A DNA stretch of 64,000 nucleotides from Variovorax paradoxus (GCF_018614875.1 NZ_JAGGNW010000009.1:186001-250000); one strand, 5' to 3'. Positions 19,969 to 31,693 are shown, numbered from the stretch's first letter. Notes: generated by a model not told the origin, from the sequence alone. Numbers and translations are program-made.

Positions 19969-20729
19969 GCACTCCCCGCCATTCCGCTACCACCTCGCTG
20001 TCGGTCAACCTCAACAAGGTGGCCCTGGTGCGCAACACGCGCCATCTCGGCATTCCGAGCGTGCTCACTGCCGCCAACGCCTGCCTTGCCGCCGGAGCGC
20101 ACGGGATCACCGTGCACCCGCGTCCGGACGCGCGCCACATCCGTGCGCATGACGTGAGCGACCTGTCTGCGCTGCTGGCCAAGGACTGGCCGGGCATCGA
20201 GTTCAACATCGAAGGCAATCCGTTCCACAACCTGATGGATTTCGTGCGCGAGCTGAAGCCGCACCAGGCCACCTTCGTGCCCGACAGCGAAACCCAGTCG
20301 ACCAGCGACCATGGCTGGAGCTTCCCCGAAGACGCCGACCGCCTGCGCCCGCTGATTGCCGAGGCGCAGTCCCTGGGCGTGCGCGTGAGCCTGTTCATGG
20401 ACCCCATCCCGGAGATGATGGCCGCGGCCAAGGCCGTGGGCGCCGACCGCGTCGAGCTGTATACCGAAGGCTATGCCGCATCGCGCGGCACGCCGGACGA
20501 GCATGCCGTGCTCGCGCGCTATGTCGAATCGGCACGCGCGGCGCAGGCGACGGGGCTCGGCCTCAATGCGGGCCATGACCTGAGCCGGGACAACCTCACG
20601 GCGTTCCTGCGCGCCGTGCGCGGTGTCCAGGAGGTTTCCATCGGGCATGCCTTCATCGCCGATGCGCTCGAACTCGGCTACGCCGCCACCACGAGGGAAT
20701 ACCTGCGCTGCATCGAAGCGGCGCAGTGA
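19965..20729 (+). CDS. pdxJ: Pyridoxine 5'-phosphate synthase
   Basis: PdxJ condenses 1-deoxyxylulose-5-phosphate with 3-amino-2-oxopropyl phosphate to make pyridoxine phosphate, the last step of the DXP-dependent vitamin B6 route. In 254 residues it has L-S-V-N-L-N-K-V-A near the start, [16 protein letters not shown], F-N-I-E-G-N-P, and L-N-A-G-H-D-L-S near residue 200. The ATG at 19965 overlaps the recO stop (ATGA). The pdxJ-acpS pair is conserved widely. Confidence 0.96.
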   Translation: MSTPRHSATTSLSVNLNKVALVRNTRHLGIPSVLTAANACLAAGAHGITVHPRPDARHIRAHDVSDLSALLAKDWPGIEFNIEGNPFHNLMDFVRELKPHQATFVPDSETQSTSDHGWSFPEDADRLRPLIAEAQSLGVRVSLFMDPIPEMMAAAKAVGADRVELYTEGYAASRGTPDEHAVLARYVESARAAQATGLGLNAGHDLSRDNLTAFLRAVRGVQEVSIGHAFIADALELGYAATTREYLRCIEAAQ

Positions 20730-20742
20730 GCGCGGGAGTGGA

Positions 20743-21135
20743 ATGATCTACGGCATCGGTACCGACATCTGCGATCTGCGGCGCATTGCCGCAACGTTCG
20801 AGCGCCAAGGCGAGCGCTTTGCCCGCAGGGTGCTGAGCGATGCCGAGTTCGCGGTATGGAAGGCCCGCAGCGAGCGCTGGCCCAAGCGCGGCCTGAGCTA
20901 TCTCGCCACCCGTTTTTCCGCCAAGGAGGCCTTCAGCAAGGCCATTGGCCTCGGCATGCGCATGCCGATGAGCTGGCGCCTGTGCGAGATTGCCAACCTG
21001 CGCAGCGGCAAGCCCGTCATCGTGCTGCATGGCGAACTCAAGGTGTGGTTCGAGGCCAGGGGCCTCACGGCCCACGTCACCGTGACCGATGAAACCGAAT
21101 ATGCCGCGAGCTTCGTGGTCGTGGAGAAACTATGA
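20743..21135 (+). CDS. acpS: Holo-ACP synthase (AcpS)
   Basis: AcpS transfers 4'-phosphopantetheine from CoA to acyl carrier protein and so activates the AcpP encoded at 7691. The 130-residue protein has the metal-binding G-T-D-I-C (Asp8) and [11 protein letters not shown] (Glu62) motifs. The start ATG 20743 follows GGGAGTGG; a longer open frame into pdxJ has no family support. Its TGA overlaps the nagZ ATG. Confidence 0.96.
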   Translation: MIYGIGTDICDLRRIAATFERQGERFARRVLSDAEFAVWKARSERWPKRGLSYLATRFSAKEAFSKAIGLGMRMPMSWRLCEIANLRSGKPVIVLHGELKVWFEARGLTAHVTVTDETEYAASFVVVEKL

Positions 21136-22235
21136 CTGCCGGGCTCGTCCGTCCCCACGCACCGCTCATCATCGACGTGGCGGCCACCGAACTGAACGAG
21201 GCCGACCGCCGGCGCATCGCCAACCCCTTGGTCGGCGGCGTGATCCATTTCGCCCGCAATTGGCAAGACCGTGCGCAGATGAGCGCGCTCAATGCCGAGA
21301 TCAAGGCGATCCGCCCCGACATGCTGATCTGTGTGGACCATGAAGGCGGCCGGGTACAGCGGTTCCGCACCGACGGCTTCACGCGGCTGCCCTCGATGCG
21401 CTCGCTCGGCGAGCTGTGGATGCGCGACGCCATGCGCGCCACGCAGGCGGCCACCGCCGCCGGCCGGGTGCTTGCCGCCGAACTGCGTGCCTGCGGCATC
21501 GACTTCAGCTTTGCGCCGGTGCTCGATCTGGACTACGGCGGCAGCAGCGTCATCGGCGACCGCAGCTTTCACCGCGACCCGCGCGTGGTGGCGCTGCTGG
21601 CCAAGAGCGTGATGCACGGCATGCTGCAGATGGGCATGCGCAATTGCGGCAAGCACTTTCCGGGGCATGGGTTTGTTACCGCCGATTCGCACGTCGAGAT
21701 CCCGGTCGACCAGCGCAGCCTCAAGGCCATCCTGGCGGACGATGCGCGGCCCTACGATTGGCTGGCGGGTACGCTCACGGCAGTGATGCCGGCGCACGTG
21801 ATCTATCCGAAGCTCGACAAGCGGCCCGCGGGCTTTTCGTCCAAGTGGTTGAAGGACATCCTGCGCAACCGGCTTGCCTTCGATGGCGCCATCTTCAGCG
21901 ATGACCTGAGCATGGAAGCGGGGCGCTACATCGACGGCGAGCTGCTGAGCTATGCCGATGCCGCGCTGGCGGCGCTCGATGCGGGTTGCGATCTGGCGAT
22001 GCTGTGCAACCAGAGCATCGGCGATGGCCGGCCGCTCGACGAACTGCTCGATGGCTTCGCCGCGGCAGCCAGGGCAGGGCGTTGGCAGCCCGATGCGGGG
22101 AGCGACGCACGCCGCCGGGCGCTGCTGCCGGAAGCGCCATCGGCGGGCTGGAACGCGCTCGTCGATTCGACAGGGTACGGGCACGCGAGGCGCGTGCTGG
22201 CGCAGGCCGGCCTCGCGACGCCGCACAGCGCCTGA
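21132..22235 (+). CDS. nagZ: Beta-N-acetylhexosaminidase NagZ
   Basis: NagZ is the cytoplasmic family-3 glycosidase that removes N-acetylglucosamine from anhydro-muropeptides in peptidoglycan recycling. The 367-residue protein has [12 protein letters not shown] near residue 63, the K-H-F-P-G-H-G-x-V-x-x-D-S-H loop with the catalytic Asp/His pair near residue 175, and the nucleophile region F-S-D-D-L-S-M near residue 257. ATG 21132 overlaps the acpS stop. It ends the operon seven bases before a convergent gene. Confidence 0.95.
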   Translation: MTAGLVRPHAPLIIDVAATELNEADRRRIANPLVGGVIHFARNWQDRAQMSALNAEIKAIRPDMLICVDHEGGRVQRFRTDGFTRLPSMRSLGELWMRDAMRATQAATAAGRVLAAELRACGIDFSFAPVLDLDYGGSSVIGDRSFHRDPRVVALLAKSVMHGMLQMGMRNCGKHFPGHGFVTADSHVEIPVDQRSLKAILADDARPYDWLAGTLTAVMPAHVIYPKLDKRPAGFSSKWLKDILRNRLAFDGAIFSDDLSMEAGRYIDGELLSYADAALAALDAGCDLAMLCNQSIGDGRPLDELLDGFAAAARAGRWQPDAGSDARRRALLPEAPSAGWNALVDSTGYGHARRVLAQAGLATPHSA

Positions 22236-22242
22236 AGAATCG

Positions 22243-22785
22243 CTAAAGCGCCCCGCCAGGAGCCGGATTCGGCAGCAGCGGGTTCACCCACAGGCGCTCG
22301 CCGCCCGAATCCAGGTGCGTCAGGTACAGCCGAACGTCGAATTCCAGCCGGTGGTAGTCCGGTTCCATGTGTTCGCAGAGCGCATAGAAGCTCTTGTCAT
22401 GGTCCCGCTCCTTCATGTGCGCGAGTTCATGCACCACGATCATGCGCAGCCACTCCAGCGGCACTTCCCTGAACAGGCTCGCCACCCGGATTTCGCGCTT
22501 GGTCTTGAGCTTGCTGCCCTGAACGCGCGAGACGGTGGTGTGCGTGCCGAGCGCGTTGCGGATCACATGCAGCTTGCTGTCGAACGCCACCTTGGACAGC
22601 GGCGGGGCCTTGCGCATGAAATCGCTCTTGAGTCCGCTCACGTAGTCGTAGAGCGCACGGTCCGTCTGCACCTCGTGCATGGCGCCGGGATAGCGCTTGC
22701 GCAGCAAGGGCGCGAGCCCTTCGGTGGCGACCAACTGCTGAACCTGCGCCAGCAGTGCGGGTGGGTAGCCCGCGAGGTATTTCAT
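22243..22785 (-). CDS. YgjP-like zinc metallopeptidase (M48/DUF45 family)
   Basis: This 180-residue protein has a zinc-binding H-E-L-A-H motif at residues 119-123 and a further histidine in K-E-R-D-H at 129, the arrangement of the YgjP/DUF45 group. The family has been linked to metalloprotease or UTP-pyrophosphatase activity; the substrate here is unknown. The product has no signal peptide and should be cytoplasmic. Its ATG overlaps the stop of the Hsp70 gene (ATGA), so the two are probably translated together in an operon with lysS. It is convergent with nagZ. Confidence 0.82.
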   Translation of the reverse strand: MKYLAGYPPALLAQVQQLVATEGLAPLLRKRYPGAMHEVQTDRALYDYVSGLKSDFMRKAPPLSKVAFDSKLHVIRNALGTHTTVSRVQGSKLKTKREIRVASLFREVPLEWLRMIVVHELAHMKERDHDKSFYALCEHMEPDYHRLEFDVRLYLTHLDSGGERLWVNPLLPNPAPGGAL

Positions 22786-24044
22786 GCCACCGGTCCTGCG
22801 CAGGCGAGCCCGGTGGCCACGCCGCCGAACAGATCGCCCTCGACGAGGTTCACACCGGCGAAGCTCCTGCGCAGGGCCTGCTGAAACGGCCGCAGCGCCG
22901 ACGAGCCGCCCGTCAGGTAGATGGCGTCGAGGTCGCCGCTGCGAAGGCCTGCGCGCTTGACGCAGGCATGCGCGCAGGCAATCACGTTCTCGAGCAGCGG
23001 CGACAGTTGCTGCGCCATGTCGGCGGGCGAGAGCGAGGCGGCCAGACCCGGTTCGGCGCACGAGAGGTCGATCAGGGTGGCCGCATCGTTCACCGACGCC
23101 GCGATCTTCGCCTGCTCGACCTCGCTGGCGATGCGGTGGCCGTGGCGCTCTTCCAGCACCGCCATCAGCCTGTCGTGCAGCCGCGTGTCGCCGTAGCTCG
23201 TGCGCAAGTCCTTCGCCTGCCGCACCGCCTTGGCGGCATAGAGCCAGTTGATCAGGTGCCAGGACGAAAGCTCGAAGAACACCTTGCTCGGCACTTCGCG
23301 CCCCTGCGCTCCCGTGTGGCGGAAGCCGAACTCCGGCATGACGCGGTCGAGGTTGAGGCGCTGGTCGAAGTCGGTGCCGCCGATGTGCACGCCGCTGGTG
23401 GCCAGCACGTCGCCGCTGCGGTCTTCGCGCGCGGCGCGGTCCGGGCCGACGCGCACCACGGTGAAGTCGGAGGTGCCGCCCCCGACGTCGACGATCAGCA
23501 CCAGCGACTCCTTCGTGATGCGCTGTTCATAGTCGAAGGCCGCTGCAATCGGCTCGAGCTGAAAGGCGACGTCGCGGAACCCGGCCGCGCGGGCCGCGTG
23601 GCGCAGGCTTTCTTCCGCGCGCTCGTCACGCTTGGCATCGTCGTCCACGAAGTGCACGGGCCGGCCGATGACGACGCGCTCCGGCACCCGGCCCAGCTCG
23701 CGGCCCGCCCGCACGGCGAGCTCGCGCAGGAAGCGCGCGATGATGTCCTCGAAGCTCAGGAGCCCGTCGTAGATGGCCGTTTTCTCCTGCATCAGCGCAC
23801 TGCCGAGCAGGCTCTTCAGCGAGCGCATCAGACGCCCTTCGACGCCCGCAAGGTAGAGCGCGACGGCCTCGCGGCCGAAATGCGTCGTGCGGTCTTCGGC
23901 GTTGAAGAAGATCGCGGTCGGCAGCGTGGTGGCCGCGCCCTCGATGGGCAGCAGCCGGGCCGCGCCGTCGACCCGGCAGGCCACGGCGGAGTTGGAGGTG
24001 CCGAAGTCGATGCCGATCGTCGGCAGCGACGACGGTAACTTCAC
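22782..24044 (-). CDS. Hsp70 family protein (YegD-like, nucleotide-binding domain only)
   Basis: This 420-residue protein has the actin/Hsp70 ATPase motifs: I-G-I-D-F-G-T-S-N-S-A near residue 10, V-D-V-G-G-G-T-S-D-F near residue 190, and L-T-G-G-S-S-A-L near residue 380. It ends where the nucleotide-binding domain ends; the substrate-binding domain of DnaK is absent. This is the YegD architecture, whose role is unclear. No ATG fits; the GTG at 24044 begins two bases after the lysS stop. The gene is part of the minus-strand operon lysS-hsp70-ygjP. Confidence 0.88.
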   Translation of the reverse strand: MKLPSSLPTIGIDFGTSNSAVACRVDGAARLLPIEGAATTLPTAIFFNAEDRTTHFGREAVALYLAGVEGRLMRSLKSLLGSALMQEKTAIYDGLLSFEDIIARFLRELAVRAGRELGRVPERVVIGRPVHFVDDDAKRDERAEESLRHAARAAGFRDVAFQLEPIAAAFDYEQRITKESLVLIVDVGGGTSDFTVVRVGPDRAAREDRSGDVLATSGVHIGGTDFDQRLNLDRVMPEFGFRHTGAQGREVPSKVFFELSSWHLINWLYAAKAVRQAKDLRTSYGDTRLHDRLMAVLEERHGHRIASEVEQAKIAASVNDAATLIDLSCAEPGLAASLSPADMAQQLSPLLENVIACAHACVKRAGLRSGDLDAIYLTGGSSALRPFQQALRRSFAGVNLVEGDLFGGVATGLACAGPVA

Positions 24045-24046
24045 GC

Positions 24047-25618
<1,572 letters not shown>

Positions 25619-25720
25619 GGAGAGCGGATGGGCGCAACAAAAAGCGTGCGCAACCGGGCATTTTAGCCGATCGGCTTCGAATGAAACCGGCCTCCAGCGC
25701 CCGCCGATCCTGTATGAAAC

Positions 25721-25737
25721 GCTATAAAAAAAGTAGC
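25721..25737. repeat. Small AT-rich inverted repeat (GCTAT-A7-GTAGC)
   Basis: GCTAT (25721-25725) and GTAGC (25733-25737) flank seven A residues, just downstream of the LON-domain gene on the minus strand. Similar short GCTAT/GTAGC elements are, as far as I recall, frequent intergenic repeats in Comamonadaceae. It could act as a weak terminator for the LON gene. That reading rests on memory, not on a search. Confidence 0.4.
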
Positions 25738-25740
25738 TAA

Positions 25741-26388
25741 CTATTCAGCGATGCCCGCACGTGCCAGCAGATCGCTGACCAGCTCGAGCCGCATCAGCGG
25801 GCTGTCGAGCTCCATGAGCCGTTGCCGGAGTTCGAGTTGCATCGGCACCAGCTCGCACCAGCGGTTGGCGACCCAGCCGCAATCGTTGAACCGGTACGGC
25901 TCGCCGATGGGCAGGCGCATGGTTTCGGCGCCCTGCGCACGGCGGCGCTCTTCGAGGGTGTCGATCAGGCGCCGGAGCGCCGCGGCGGTGTGCTGGAGAT
26001 CGTCGGGAATTTCGAGCGCCGTGTCTTCGATCACGGCTTCGACTTCGGCGACCCACAAGCCGTGTTTCTGCAGTTCGGCGGCGCGAACCCGGAAACGCTG
26101 CGTGCCGACGCATTCGATCTGGAGCAGGCCGCTTTGCGGCGAATCGAATTCGCGGATGACCGCCAGCGTGCCGATGGCGGCGAAGCTTTCCGTTTCGGCG
26201 CCGGCCTTGCGCACTTCGCTGCCGCTCGTGAGGCTGACCACCCCGAAAGGCGCATCGGCCTTGCGGCATTTGCCGATCACGTCGAGATAACGCACCTCGA
26301 AAATACGCAGCGGAAGCACGCCGCCCGGAAACAGAACCGTGCCGAGCGGGAACAATGGCAGTGAATGCAAAAGGGGCTGTGTCGTCAT
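25741..26388 (-). CDS. LON peptidase substrate-binding domain protein
   Basis: This 215-residue protein consists of the N-terminal (PUA-like) LON domain alone: [22 protein letters not shown] near residue 10, then G-V-V-S-L and G-T-L-A-V-I. It has no ATPase or protease domain. Such proteins are widespread; their function is unknown. I chose ATG 26388 because AAGG lies eight bases upstream; in-frame starts at 26403 and 26412 have no better site. The gene is divergent from yggT. Confidence 0.88.
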   Translation of the reverse strand: MTTQPLLHSLPLFPLGTVLFPGGVLPLRIFEVRYLDVIGKCRKADAPFGVVSLTSGSEVRKAGAETESFAAIGTLAVIREFDSPQSGLLQIECVGTQRFRVRAAELQKHGLWVAEVEAVIEDTALEIPDDLQHTAAALRRLIDTLEERRRAQGAETMRLPIGEPYRFNDCGWVANRWCELVPMQLELRQRLMELDSPLMRLELVSDLLARAGIAE

Positions 26389-26436
26389 CGAGGAACCTTG
26401 CATGGCTATCATCGCATTCCCTCACGACCGCGCGCC

Positions 26437-26997
26437 ATGCTCTACCAGATCCCCTCGTTTCTCCTCGACGTGATCGTCGGCCTGCTCGGCGGCGCCTGCC
26501 TGCTGCGCCTTTACATGCAGTTCCACCGGGTGCCGTTCGGCAATCCGCTCGGGCGATTCGTTTTTGCGATCACCGACTGGATCGTGCTGCCGCTGCGCCG
26601 CATCGTGCCGTCGGTCAAGCGCTGGGATCTGGCGAGCCTGATTGCCGCATGGCTGCTGGTGCTCGCGAAGTTCCTGTTGCTGTGGCTCTTGATCGGCAAC
26701 CTGGGCCGGATTGCCACCTTGCCGCTGGTTTCGCTGGTGGGGCTGCTGCAGCTGGCGGTTTCGGGCCTGACCGCGCTGCTGGTGGTCTATGCCGTGCTGT
26801 CGTGGATACCGGGGGCGTCGCCGATGCTGCTCGACCTCATCTCCCGGCTGGCCGAACCGCTGGTGCGGCCGTTTCGGCGCTTCATTCCGCTGATCGGCGG
26901 CGTGGACCTGTCGCCCCTGGCCGCCATCGTGGTGCTGCAGGTGATCGCGATCGTGCTGGGCAACCTGCTGATCTGGGCTTACCGGCTGGGCGCCTGA
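26437..26997 (+). CDS. YggT family membrane protein
   Basis: This 186-residue protein consists of two YggT repeats. Each has hydrophobic segments around an amphipathic stretch, seen as G-N-P-L-G-R-F-V-F-A-I-T-D-W-I-V-L-P-L-R-R-I-V-P in the first and S-R-L-A-E-P-L-V-R-P-F-R-R-F-I-P in the second. It is an inner-membrane protein; in other bacteria YggT proteins have been linked to osmotic tolerance or cell division, but the role is not settled. It is convergent with accD, 16 bases away. Confidence 0.9.
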   Translation: MLYQIPSFLLDVIVGLLGGACLLRLYMQFHRVPFGNPLGRFVFAITDWIVLPLRRIVPSVKRWDLASLIAAWLLVLAKFLLLWLLIGNLGRIATLPLVSLVGLLQLAVSGLTALLVVYAVLSWIPGASPMLLDLISRLAEPLVRPFRRFIPLIGGVDLSPLAAIVVLQVIAIVLGNLLIWAYRLGA

Positions 26998-27013
26998 GAT
27001 CTCGCTCGGGTGG

Positions 27014-27886
27014 TCAGCTGACCGCGTCGGCCGGCTGGCGCAGCAGCATCGCGAGCGTGCTTGCGATGGTCTTGCGCAGCTCGCGGCGGTCGCTGATGAA
27101 GTCGATCGCGCCCTTGGTCTGCAGGAACTCGGCGCGCTGGAAGCCTTCGGGCAGCGTCACGCGCACGGTCGATTCGATCACACGCGGGCCGGCAAAGCCG
27201 ATCAGCGCCTTGGGCTCGGCAATGACGACGTCGCCCACGAAGGCGAAGCCGGCCGAGACGCCGCCCATGGTCGGGTCGGTCAGCACGCTGATGTAGGGCA
27301 GGCCCTTCTTCGCGAGGCGGGTGAGCGCCGCGTTGGTCTTGGCCATCTGCATCAGCGACAGCAGGCCTTCCTGCATGCGGGCGCCGCCAGTGGCGGTGAA
27401 GCAGATGAACGGCACCTTCTGCTCGATGGCCGTTTCGACGCCGCGCACGAAGCGCTCGCCGACCACGCTGCCCATGGAGCCGCCCATGAATTCGAACTCG
27501 AAGCAGGCCACGACCACGCTGATGCTGTGGACCGAGCCGCCCATGACGACCAGCGCATCGGTCTCGCCGGTGTTCTCGAGCGCTTCCTTGAGCCGCTCGG
27601 GGTATTTGCGGCTGTCCTTGAACTTGAGCGCATCGACCGGCAGCACTTCCTGGCCGAGCTCGTAGCGGCCTTCGGCGTCGAGGAAGGCGTCGAGCCGTGC
27701 GCGGGCGCCGATGCGGTGGTGATGGCTGCAGCTCGGGCAGACATTCTGGTTGTGCTCGAGGTCGGTCTTGTAGAGAACGGTCTCGCAGGCGGGGCATTTG
27801 ATCCACAGGCCCTCGGGCACCTGGCGGCGCTCCGACGGGTCGGTTTGTGCGATCTTGGCGGGTAGCAGTTTTTCAAGCCAGCTCAT
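27014..27886 (-). CDS. accD: Acetyl-CoA carboxylase carboxyltransferase subunit beta
   Basis: AccD with AccA transfers the carboxyl group from biotin to acetyl-CoA, the committed step of fatty-acid synthesis. The 290-residue protein has the N-terminal zinc ribbon with Cys31, Cys34, Cys50 and Cys53 (C-P-A-C ... C-P-S-C), followed by the crotonase-like carboxyltransferase core (G-G-A-R-M-Q-E-G near residue 165). CGGAG lies five bases before the ATG at 27886. A perfect 9-pair hairpin (27902-27922) and a REP-like repeat lie in the gap to trpA. In many proteobacteria accD follows trpA, as here. Confidence 0.97.
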   Translation of the reverse strand: MSWLEKLLPAKIAQTDPSERRQVPEGLWIKCPACETVLYKTDLEHNQNVCPSCSHHHRIGARARLDAFLDAEGRYELGQEVLPVDALKFKDSRKYPERLKEALENTGETDALVVMGGSVHSISVVVACFEFEFMGGSMGSVVGERFVRGVETAIEQKVPFICFTATGGARMQEGLLSLMQMAKTNAALTRLAKKGLPYISVLTDPTMGGVSAGFAFVGDVVIAEPKALIGFAGPRVIESTVRVTLPEGFQRAEFLQTKGAIDFISDRRELRKTIASTLAMLLRQPADAVS

Positions 27887-27901
27887 AGGACTCCGAATTT
27901 T

Positions 27902-27922
27902 TCAGGAAGGATGCCTTCCTGA
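27902..27922. repeat. Perfect inverted repeat in the accD leader
   Basis: TCAGGAAGG (27902-27910) and CCTTCCTGA (27914-27922) are exact inverted repeats around ATG. On the minus strand the hairpin ends 15 bases before the accD start and just above its ribosome site. An A-run rather than a T-run follows it in the transcript, so it is not a terminator. It may influence accD translation. Confidence 0.45.
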
Positions 27923-27929
27923 CGATTAG

Positions 27930-27970
27930 CTCCCCTCTCCCGCGTGCGGGAGAGGGGCTGGGGGTGAGGG
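27930..27970. repeat. REP-like GC-rich palindromic element between trpA and accD
   Basis: The element reads CTCCCCTCTCCCGC followed by its mirror GCGGGAGAGGGG and then CTGGGGGTGAGGGG. This kind of C/T-rich stem with a trailing TGGGGGTGAGGG is a common dispersed intergenic repeat in many proteobacteria (from memory). Only one copy is visible here. It lies 10 bases or fewer from the trpA stop. Confidence 0.6.
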
Positions 27971-27979
27971 GCAGCGTGA

Positions 27980-28834
27980 TTATCGGCCAGCCGCGTTCTT
28001 GGGGGTAGCCGCCGGCAGCGCGTCCAGCGCTTCGCGGATGCCGGCCAGGAATTCGCGCACCGCGGGCACCACCTTTTCGCGCGGCTGTCCGTCGATCAGC
28101 TGGATGATCTTGGTGCCGATCACGACCGCATCGGCGGCCGAACCCACGGCCTGGGCCGTGCGCGCGTCGCGGATGCCGAAGCCCACGCCCACCGGAATGC
28201 TCACATGCTCGCGGATGCGCGGGATCATCTGGCCGACCGCTTCGGTGTCCAGGTGGCCGGCGCCCGTGACGCCCTTGAGCGACACGTAGTAGACATAGCC
28301 GCTCGCGATGCGCGCGACCTGTGCCATGCGTTCGCTGGTGCTCGTGGGGGCCAGGAGGAAGATCAGGTCGATGCCCGCGGCCTTGAGCTCGGCGGCGAAG
28401 TCCTCGCACTCCTCGGGCGGGTAGTCGACCACCAAGAGGCCGTCGACGCCTGCGGCCGACGCATCGCGGATGAAGGCCTTCTTGCCATGCACGAGGTCGT
28501 AGCGTTCGACCGGATTCGCATAGCCCATCAGCACCACGGGCGTCGTCGCGTCCTTCTGGCGGAAGGCGGCCACCATGGCGAGCACCTGCTTCATGCCAAC
28601 GCCCAGGGCCAGCGCCGCTTCGCCGGCTTTCTGGATCACAGGACCGTCGGCCATCGGATCGGAAAACGGCACGCCGAGCTCGATCACGTCGGCACCCGCC
28701 TCGACCATGCCGTGCATCAGTTCGGGCGTGATGTCGGCGAAGGGGAAGCCGGCGGTGACGTAGGGAATCAGGGCGCGGCGGCCGTCTTTTTTCAGCGCGT
28801 CGAAAGTGGCGGCAATGCGGCTCGTGCGGCTCAT
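27980..28834 (-). CDS. trpA: Tryptophan synthase alpha chain
   Basis: TrpA releases indole from indole-3-glycerol phosphate and channels it to TrpB. In 284 residues it has P-Y-V-T-A-G-F-P near residue 24 and the active-site Glu52 and Asp63 in [14 protein letters not shown], and a G-V-G-F-G-I segment near residue 216. The ATG at 28834 shares one base with the trpB stop (TGATG). Order on the minus strand is truA-trpF-trpB-trpA-accD. Confidence 0.97.
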   Translation of the reverse strand: MSRTSRIAATFDALKKDGRRALIPYVTAGFPFADITPELMHGMVEAGADVIELGVPFSDPMADGPVIQKAGEAALALGVGMKQVLAMVAAFRQKDATTPVVLMGYANPVERYDLVHGKKAFIRDASAAGVDGLLVVDYPPEECEDFAAELKAAGIDLIFLLAPTSTSERMAQVARIASGYVYYVSLKGVTGAGHLDTEAVGQMIPRIREHVSIPVGVGFGIRDARTAQAVGSAADAVVIGTKIIQLIDGQPREKVVPAVREFLAGIREALDALPAATPKNAAGR

Positions 28835-30111
28835 CACTTGCCTCCCTTCACGCTCAGGCCGCGCATCGAGGGCCGGTCGTAGAAGTCGACGCCCGAGAGG
28901 TCGGCCACAGTGCCGATGTCCTTGTCGCCGCGCCCCGAGAGGTTCACGAGGATCGACTGGTCCGACCGCATGGTCTTCGCGAGCTTCATGGCGTAGGCCA
29001 CGGCGTGGCTCGATTCGAGGGCCGGAATGATGCCCTCGGTGCGGCACAGGTAGTGAAAGGCTTCGAGCGCTTCGGTGTCGGTGATGCCGACGTACTCGGC
29101 GCGGCCGATGTCGGCCAGGTACGCGTGCTCCGGGCCCACGCCCGGGTAGTCGAGGCCCGCGCTGATGCTATGCGTTTCGGTGATCTGGCCGTCCTCGTTC
29201 TGCAGCAGGTAGGTGCGGTTGCCGTGCAGCACGCCCGGGCTGCCGCGCAGGATGGACGCCGAGTGCTTGCCGCTGTCGAGCCCTTCGCCCGCGGCCTCCA
29301 CGCCGATGAGCCGGGTGCTGGCGAACGGAATGTAGGGATGGAAGATGCCCATCGCGTTGCTGCCGCCGCCCACGCAGGCCACCACCACGTCGGGCTGCCG
29401 GCCTTCGGCCTCGCCGGTGATGCCCTGGGCCGCGAGCATGGCGGGCATCTGGTCGATGCACTCCGTACCGATCACGCTCTGGAAGTCGCGCACCATGGTC
29501 GGGTAGGGGTGCGGGCCGGCCACGGTGCCGATGATGTAGAAGGTGTTCTCCACGTTCGTGACCCAGTCGCGCATCGCCTCGTTGAGCGCGTCCTTCAGCG
29601 TCTTGCTGCCCGACTCCACCGGCACCACGGTGGCCCCGAGCAGGTTCATGCGGTAGACGTTGGGGCTCTGGCGCTTCACGTCCTGGCTGCCCATGTAGAC
29701 CACGCATTCGAGGCCGTAGCGCGCGCAGATGGTGGCGGTGGCCACGCCGTGCTGGCCGGCGCCGGTTTCGGCGATCACGCGGGGCTTGCCCATGCGGCGC
29801 GCGAGCATCGCCTGGCCGATCACGTTGTTGATCTTGTGCGCGCCGGTGTGGTTGAGGTCTTCGCGCTTCAGGTAGATCTGGGCGCCGCCCATCTCGCGGC
29901 TGGTGCGCGCGGCGTGGTAGACCGGCGAGGGCCGGCCGACGAAGTGCTTCAGCTCGTAGTGGAATTCGGCGAGGAACGCCGGATCGTCCTTGAACTTGGC
30001 GTACGCGTCGCGCAGCTCGTTGATCGCATGGGTGAGCGTTTCGCTCGCGAAGGTGCCGCCGTAGTTGCCGAAGTGGCCGGTGGCGTCGGGTTGCTGGTAG
30101 TTGCTTTGCAT
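28834..30111 (-). CDS. trpB: Tryptophan synthase beta chain
   Basis: TrpB condenses indole with serine to give tryptophan, using pyridoxal phosphate. The 425-residue protein has F-G-N-Y-G-G-T-F near residue 14, the PLP lysine Lys93 in [10 protein letters not shown], and the phosphate-binding G-G-G-S-N-A near residue 240. ATG 30111 lies 50 bases after the trpF stop. TrpE, G, D and C are not in the window. Confidence 0.97.
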   Translation of the reverse strand: MQSNYQQPDATGHFGNYGGTFASETLTHAINELRDAYAKFKDDPAFLAEFHYELKHFVGRPSPVYHAARTSREMGGAQIYLKREDLNHTGAHKINNVIGQAMLARRMGKPRVIAETGAGQHGVATATICARYGLECVVYMGSQDVKRQSPNVYRMNLLGATVVPVESGSKTLKDALNEAMRDWVTNVENTFYIIGTVAGPHPYPTMVRDFQSVIGTECIDQMPAMLAAQGITGEAEGRQPDVVVACVGGGSNAMGIFHPYIPFASTRLIGVEAAGEGLDSGKHSASILRGSPGVLHGNRTYLLQNEDGQITETHSISAGLDYPGVGPEHAYLADIGRAEYVGITDTEALEAFHYLCRTEGIIPALESSHAVAYAMKLAKTMRSDQSILVNLSGRGDKDIGTVADLSGVDFYDRPSMRGLSVKGGK

Positions 30112-30161
30112 GGTTCTCGATCGTTGGGCCGCAGCCCGAAAATCACGATCGGGTGCGGCGG

Positions 30162-30857
30162 CTAACTGGAGAAGGACGCGTCGGCAGCTCTGACTGCCGC
30201 GACGAATTGCCGGATCTTTTCGGCATCCTTCAGGCCCTTGTTCCCGGGACCGTCGATTTCGACACCCGAGCTCACATCAACGGACAGCGTCTTGCAGCGC
30301 GTCCGCAGGATGCGAATGCCATCGCTCACGTTTGCAGGTGTGAGCCCACCACTCAAGACGAGGTGAGCGTCGACGGCGGGTGGAAGAAGTGACCAATCGA
30401 ATGCCTTGCCGCCACCGCCATAACCTTCGACATGCGCGTCGAGCAGGATGGCCTGGGCGTGGGAGTAATCGGACGCGTATTTTACGAGGTCGAAGCCGGC
30501 TCCGGCGGCGCCCAGTGGAATACGGGCTGCGCGCATGTAGCGGAAGCGGCCCGGGCCGGTGGCCTGCTCGCACTGTTCGGGCGTTTCTTCGCCGTGGAAC
30601 TGGGCGATGGACCCCTTCGCGCGTGCGAGCGATGCGATGACATCCAGAGCGTTTTCATTGACGAACAGCAGCACGGGCGTCACGAAAGGCGGCAGGCGCG
30701 AGGCCAGCTGGGCGGCGCGTTCGGCCGTGACGGCGCGGGGACTGGCGGCGTAGCGCACGAAACCGACGGCGTCGGCGCCGGCCTCGACCGCCGCATCCAC
30801 ATCGGCCTCACGCGTGAGGCCGCAGATCTTGATGCGGGTGCGGGGAGCGGCAGTCAT
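30162..30857 (-). CDS. trpF: Phosphoribosylanthranilate isomerase
   Basis: TrpF performs the Amadori rearrangement in tryptophan synthesis. The 231-residue TIM barrel has K-I-C-G-L-T-R with the catalytic Cys12, G-A-D-A-V-G-F-V, the aspartate strand L-L-D-A-H near residue 139, and [10 protein letters not shown] near residue 170. A short extra stretch (about residues 105-130) is a little longer than usual. Its ATG overlaps the truA stop (ATGA). Confidence 0.96.
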   Translation of the reverse strand: MTAAPRTRIKICGLTREADVDAAVEAGADAVGFVRYAASPRAVTAERAAQLASRLPPFVTPVLLFVNENALDVIASLARAKGSIAQFHGEETPEQCEQATGPGRFRYMRAARIPLGAAGAGFDLVKYASDYSHAQAILLDAHVEGYGGGGKAFDWSLLPPAVDAHLVLSGGLTPANVSDGIRILRTRCKTLSVDVSSGVEIDGPGNKGLKDAEKIRQFVAAVRAADASFSS

Positions 30858-31666
30858 GGCGGCCCATCATACGGAGCGCCGCCGGCCTGCAGCGTGGCCT
30901 CGGCCGGCAGACCCCACTTGGCGTCGTACAACGGCCCGAGAAAATACAGCCCCTCTGCGGAAAAGGTGGGCGCGGCCACCTTGCGGCTGCGCGCCTCGAG
31001 CACGTCGGTGATCCATTCGGGACGCTCGTCGCCGCGGCCGATGCGCACCAGGCAGCCCATCAGGTTGCGGATCATGTGGTGCAGGAACGCGTCGGCCTCG
31101 AACTCGAAGTGCCAGCGGCAGCGGTCGCCGCTGCCATGGCGCGTGATCTCGATGCGGCGCAGATCCTTGACCGGCGAGCGCGCCTGGCAGGCCGAGGCGC
31201 GGAAGGAGCTGAAGTCGTGCCTGCCCACCAGCAGGGCGGCGGCGGTGCGCATCGCATCGCCGTCGAGCGCATGCATCGACCAGCCGACCCGGCCCGAATC
31301 CAGGCTGGGCCGCACCGGCGATTGCGACAGCACGTAGAGATAGCGCCGCGCCAGTGCGCTGGCGCGGCAATGGAATTCGTCGGGCACCGGCTGGGCCCAC
31401 TGCACGGCGATGTCGTCCGGCAGGAAGCGGTTGGTGCCGCGCATCCAGGAGAAGGGCTCGCGTTCGACGCTGGTGTCGAAGTGCACCACCTGCATCAGCG
31501 CATGCACGCCGGCGTCGGTGCGGCCGGCGCACAGCGTGCCGATGGGCTGCGCCGCGAACTTGGCGAGCGCGGCTTCCAGCTTGTCCTGCACCGTGCGGCC
31601 CGAGCGCTGGCTTTGCCAGCCCTCGTACGCCTGGCCGTTGTAGCGGATGCCTAGCGCCAGCCTCAC
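30854..31666 (-). CDS. truA: tRNA pseudouridine(38-40) synthase TruA
   Basis: TruA makes pseudouridine at positions 38-40 of many tRNAs. The 270-residue protein has R-Y-N-G-Q-A-Y-E-G-W-Q near the start and the catalytic Asp51 in A-G-R-T-D-A-G-V-H-A. It also has L-D-G-D-A-M and the late R-N-L-M-G-C-L segment. The start is a GTG at 31666, 27 bases after the fimV stop. The truA-trpF order following fimV is conserved in Burkholderiales. Confidence 0.96.
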   Translation of the reverse strand: MRLALGIRYNGQAYEGWQSQRSGRTVQDKLEAALAKFAAQPIGTLCAGRTDAGVHALMQVVHFDTSVEREPFSWMRGTNRFLPDDIAVQWAQPVPDEFHCRASALARRYLYVLSQSPVRPSLDSGRVGWSMHALDGDAMRTAAALLVGRHDFSSFRASACQARSPVKDLRRIEITRHGSGDRCRWHFEFEADAFLHHMIRNLMGCLVRIGRGDERPEWITDVLEARSRKVAAPTFSAEGLYFLGPLYDAKWGLPAEATLQAGGAPYDGPP

Positions 31667-31693
31667 GAATTCAAGAACAGGGGAAGAAGCCGC

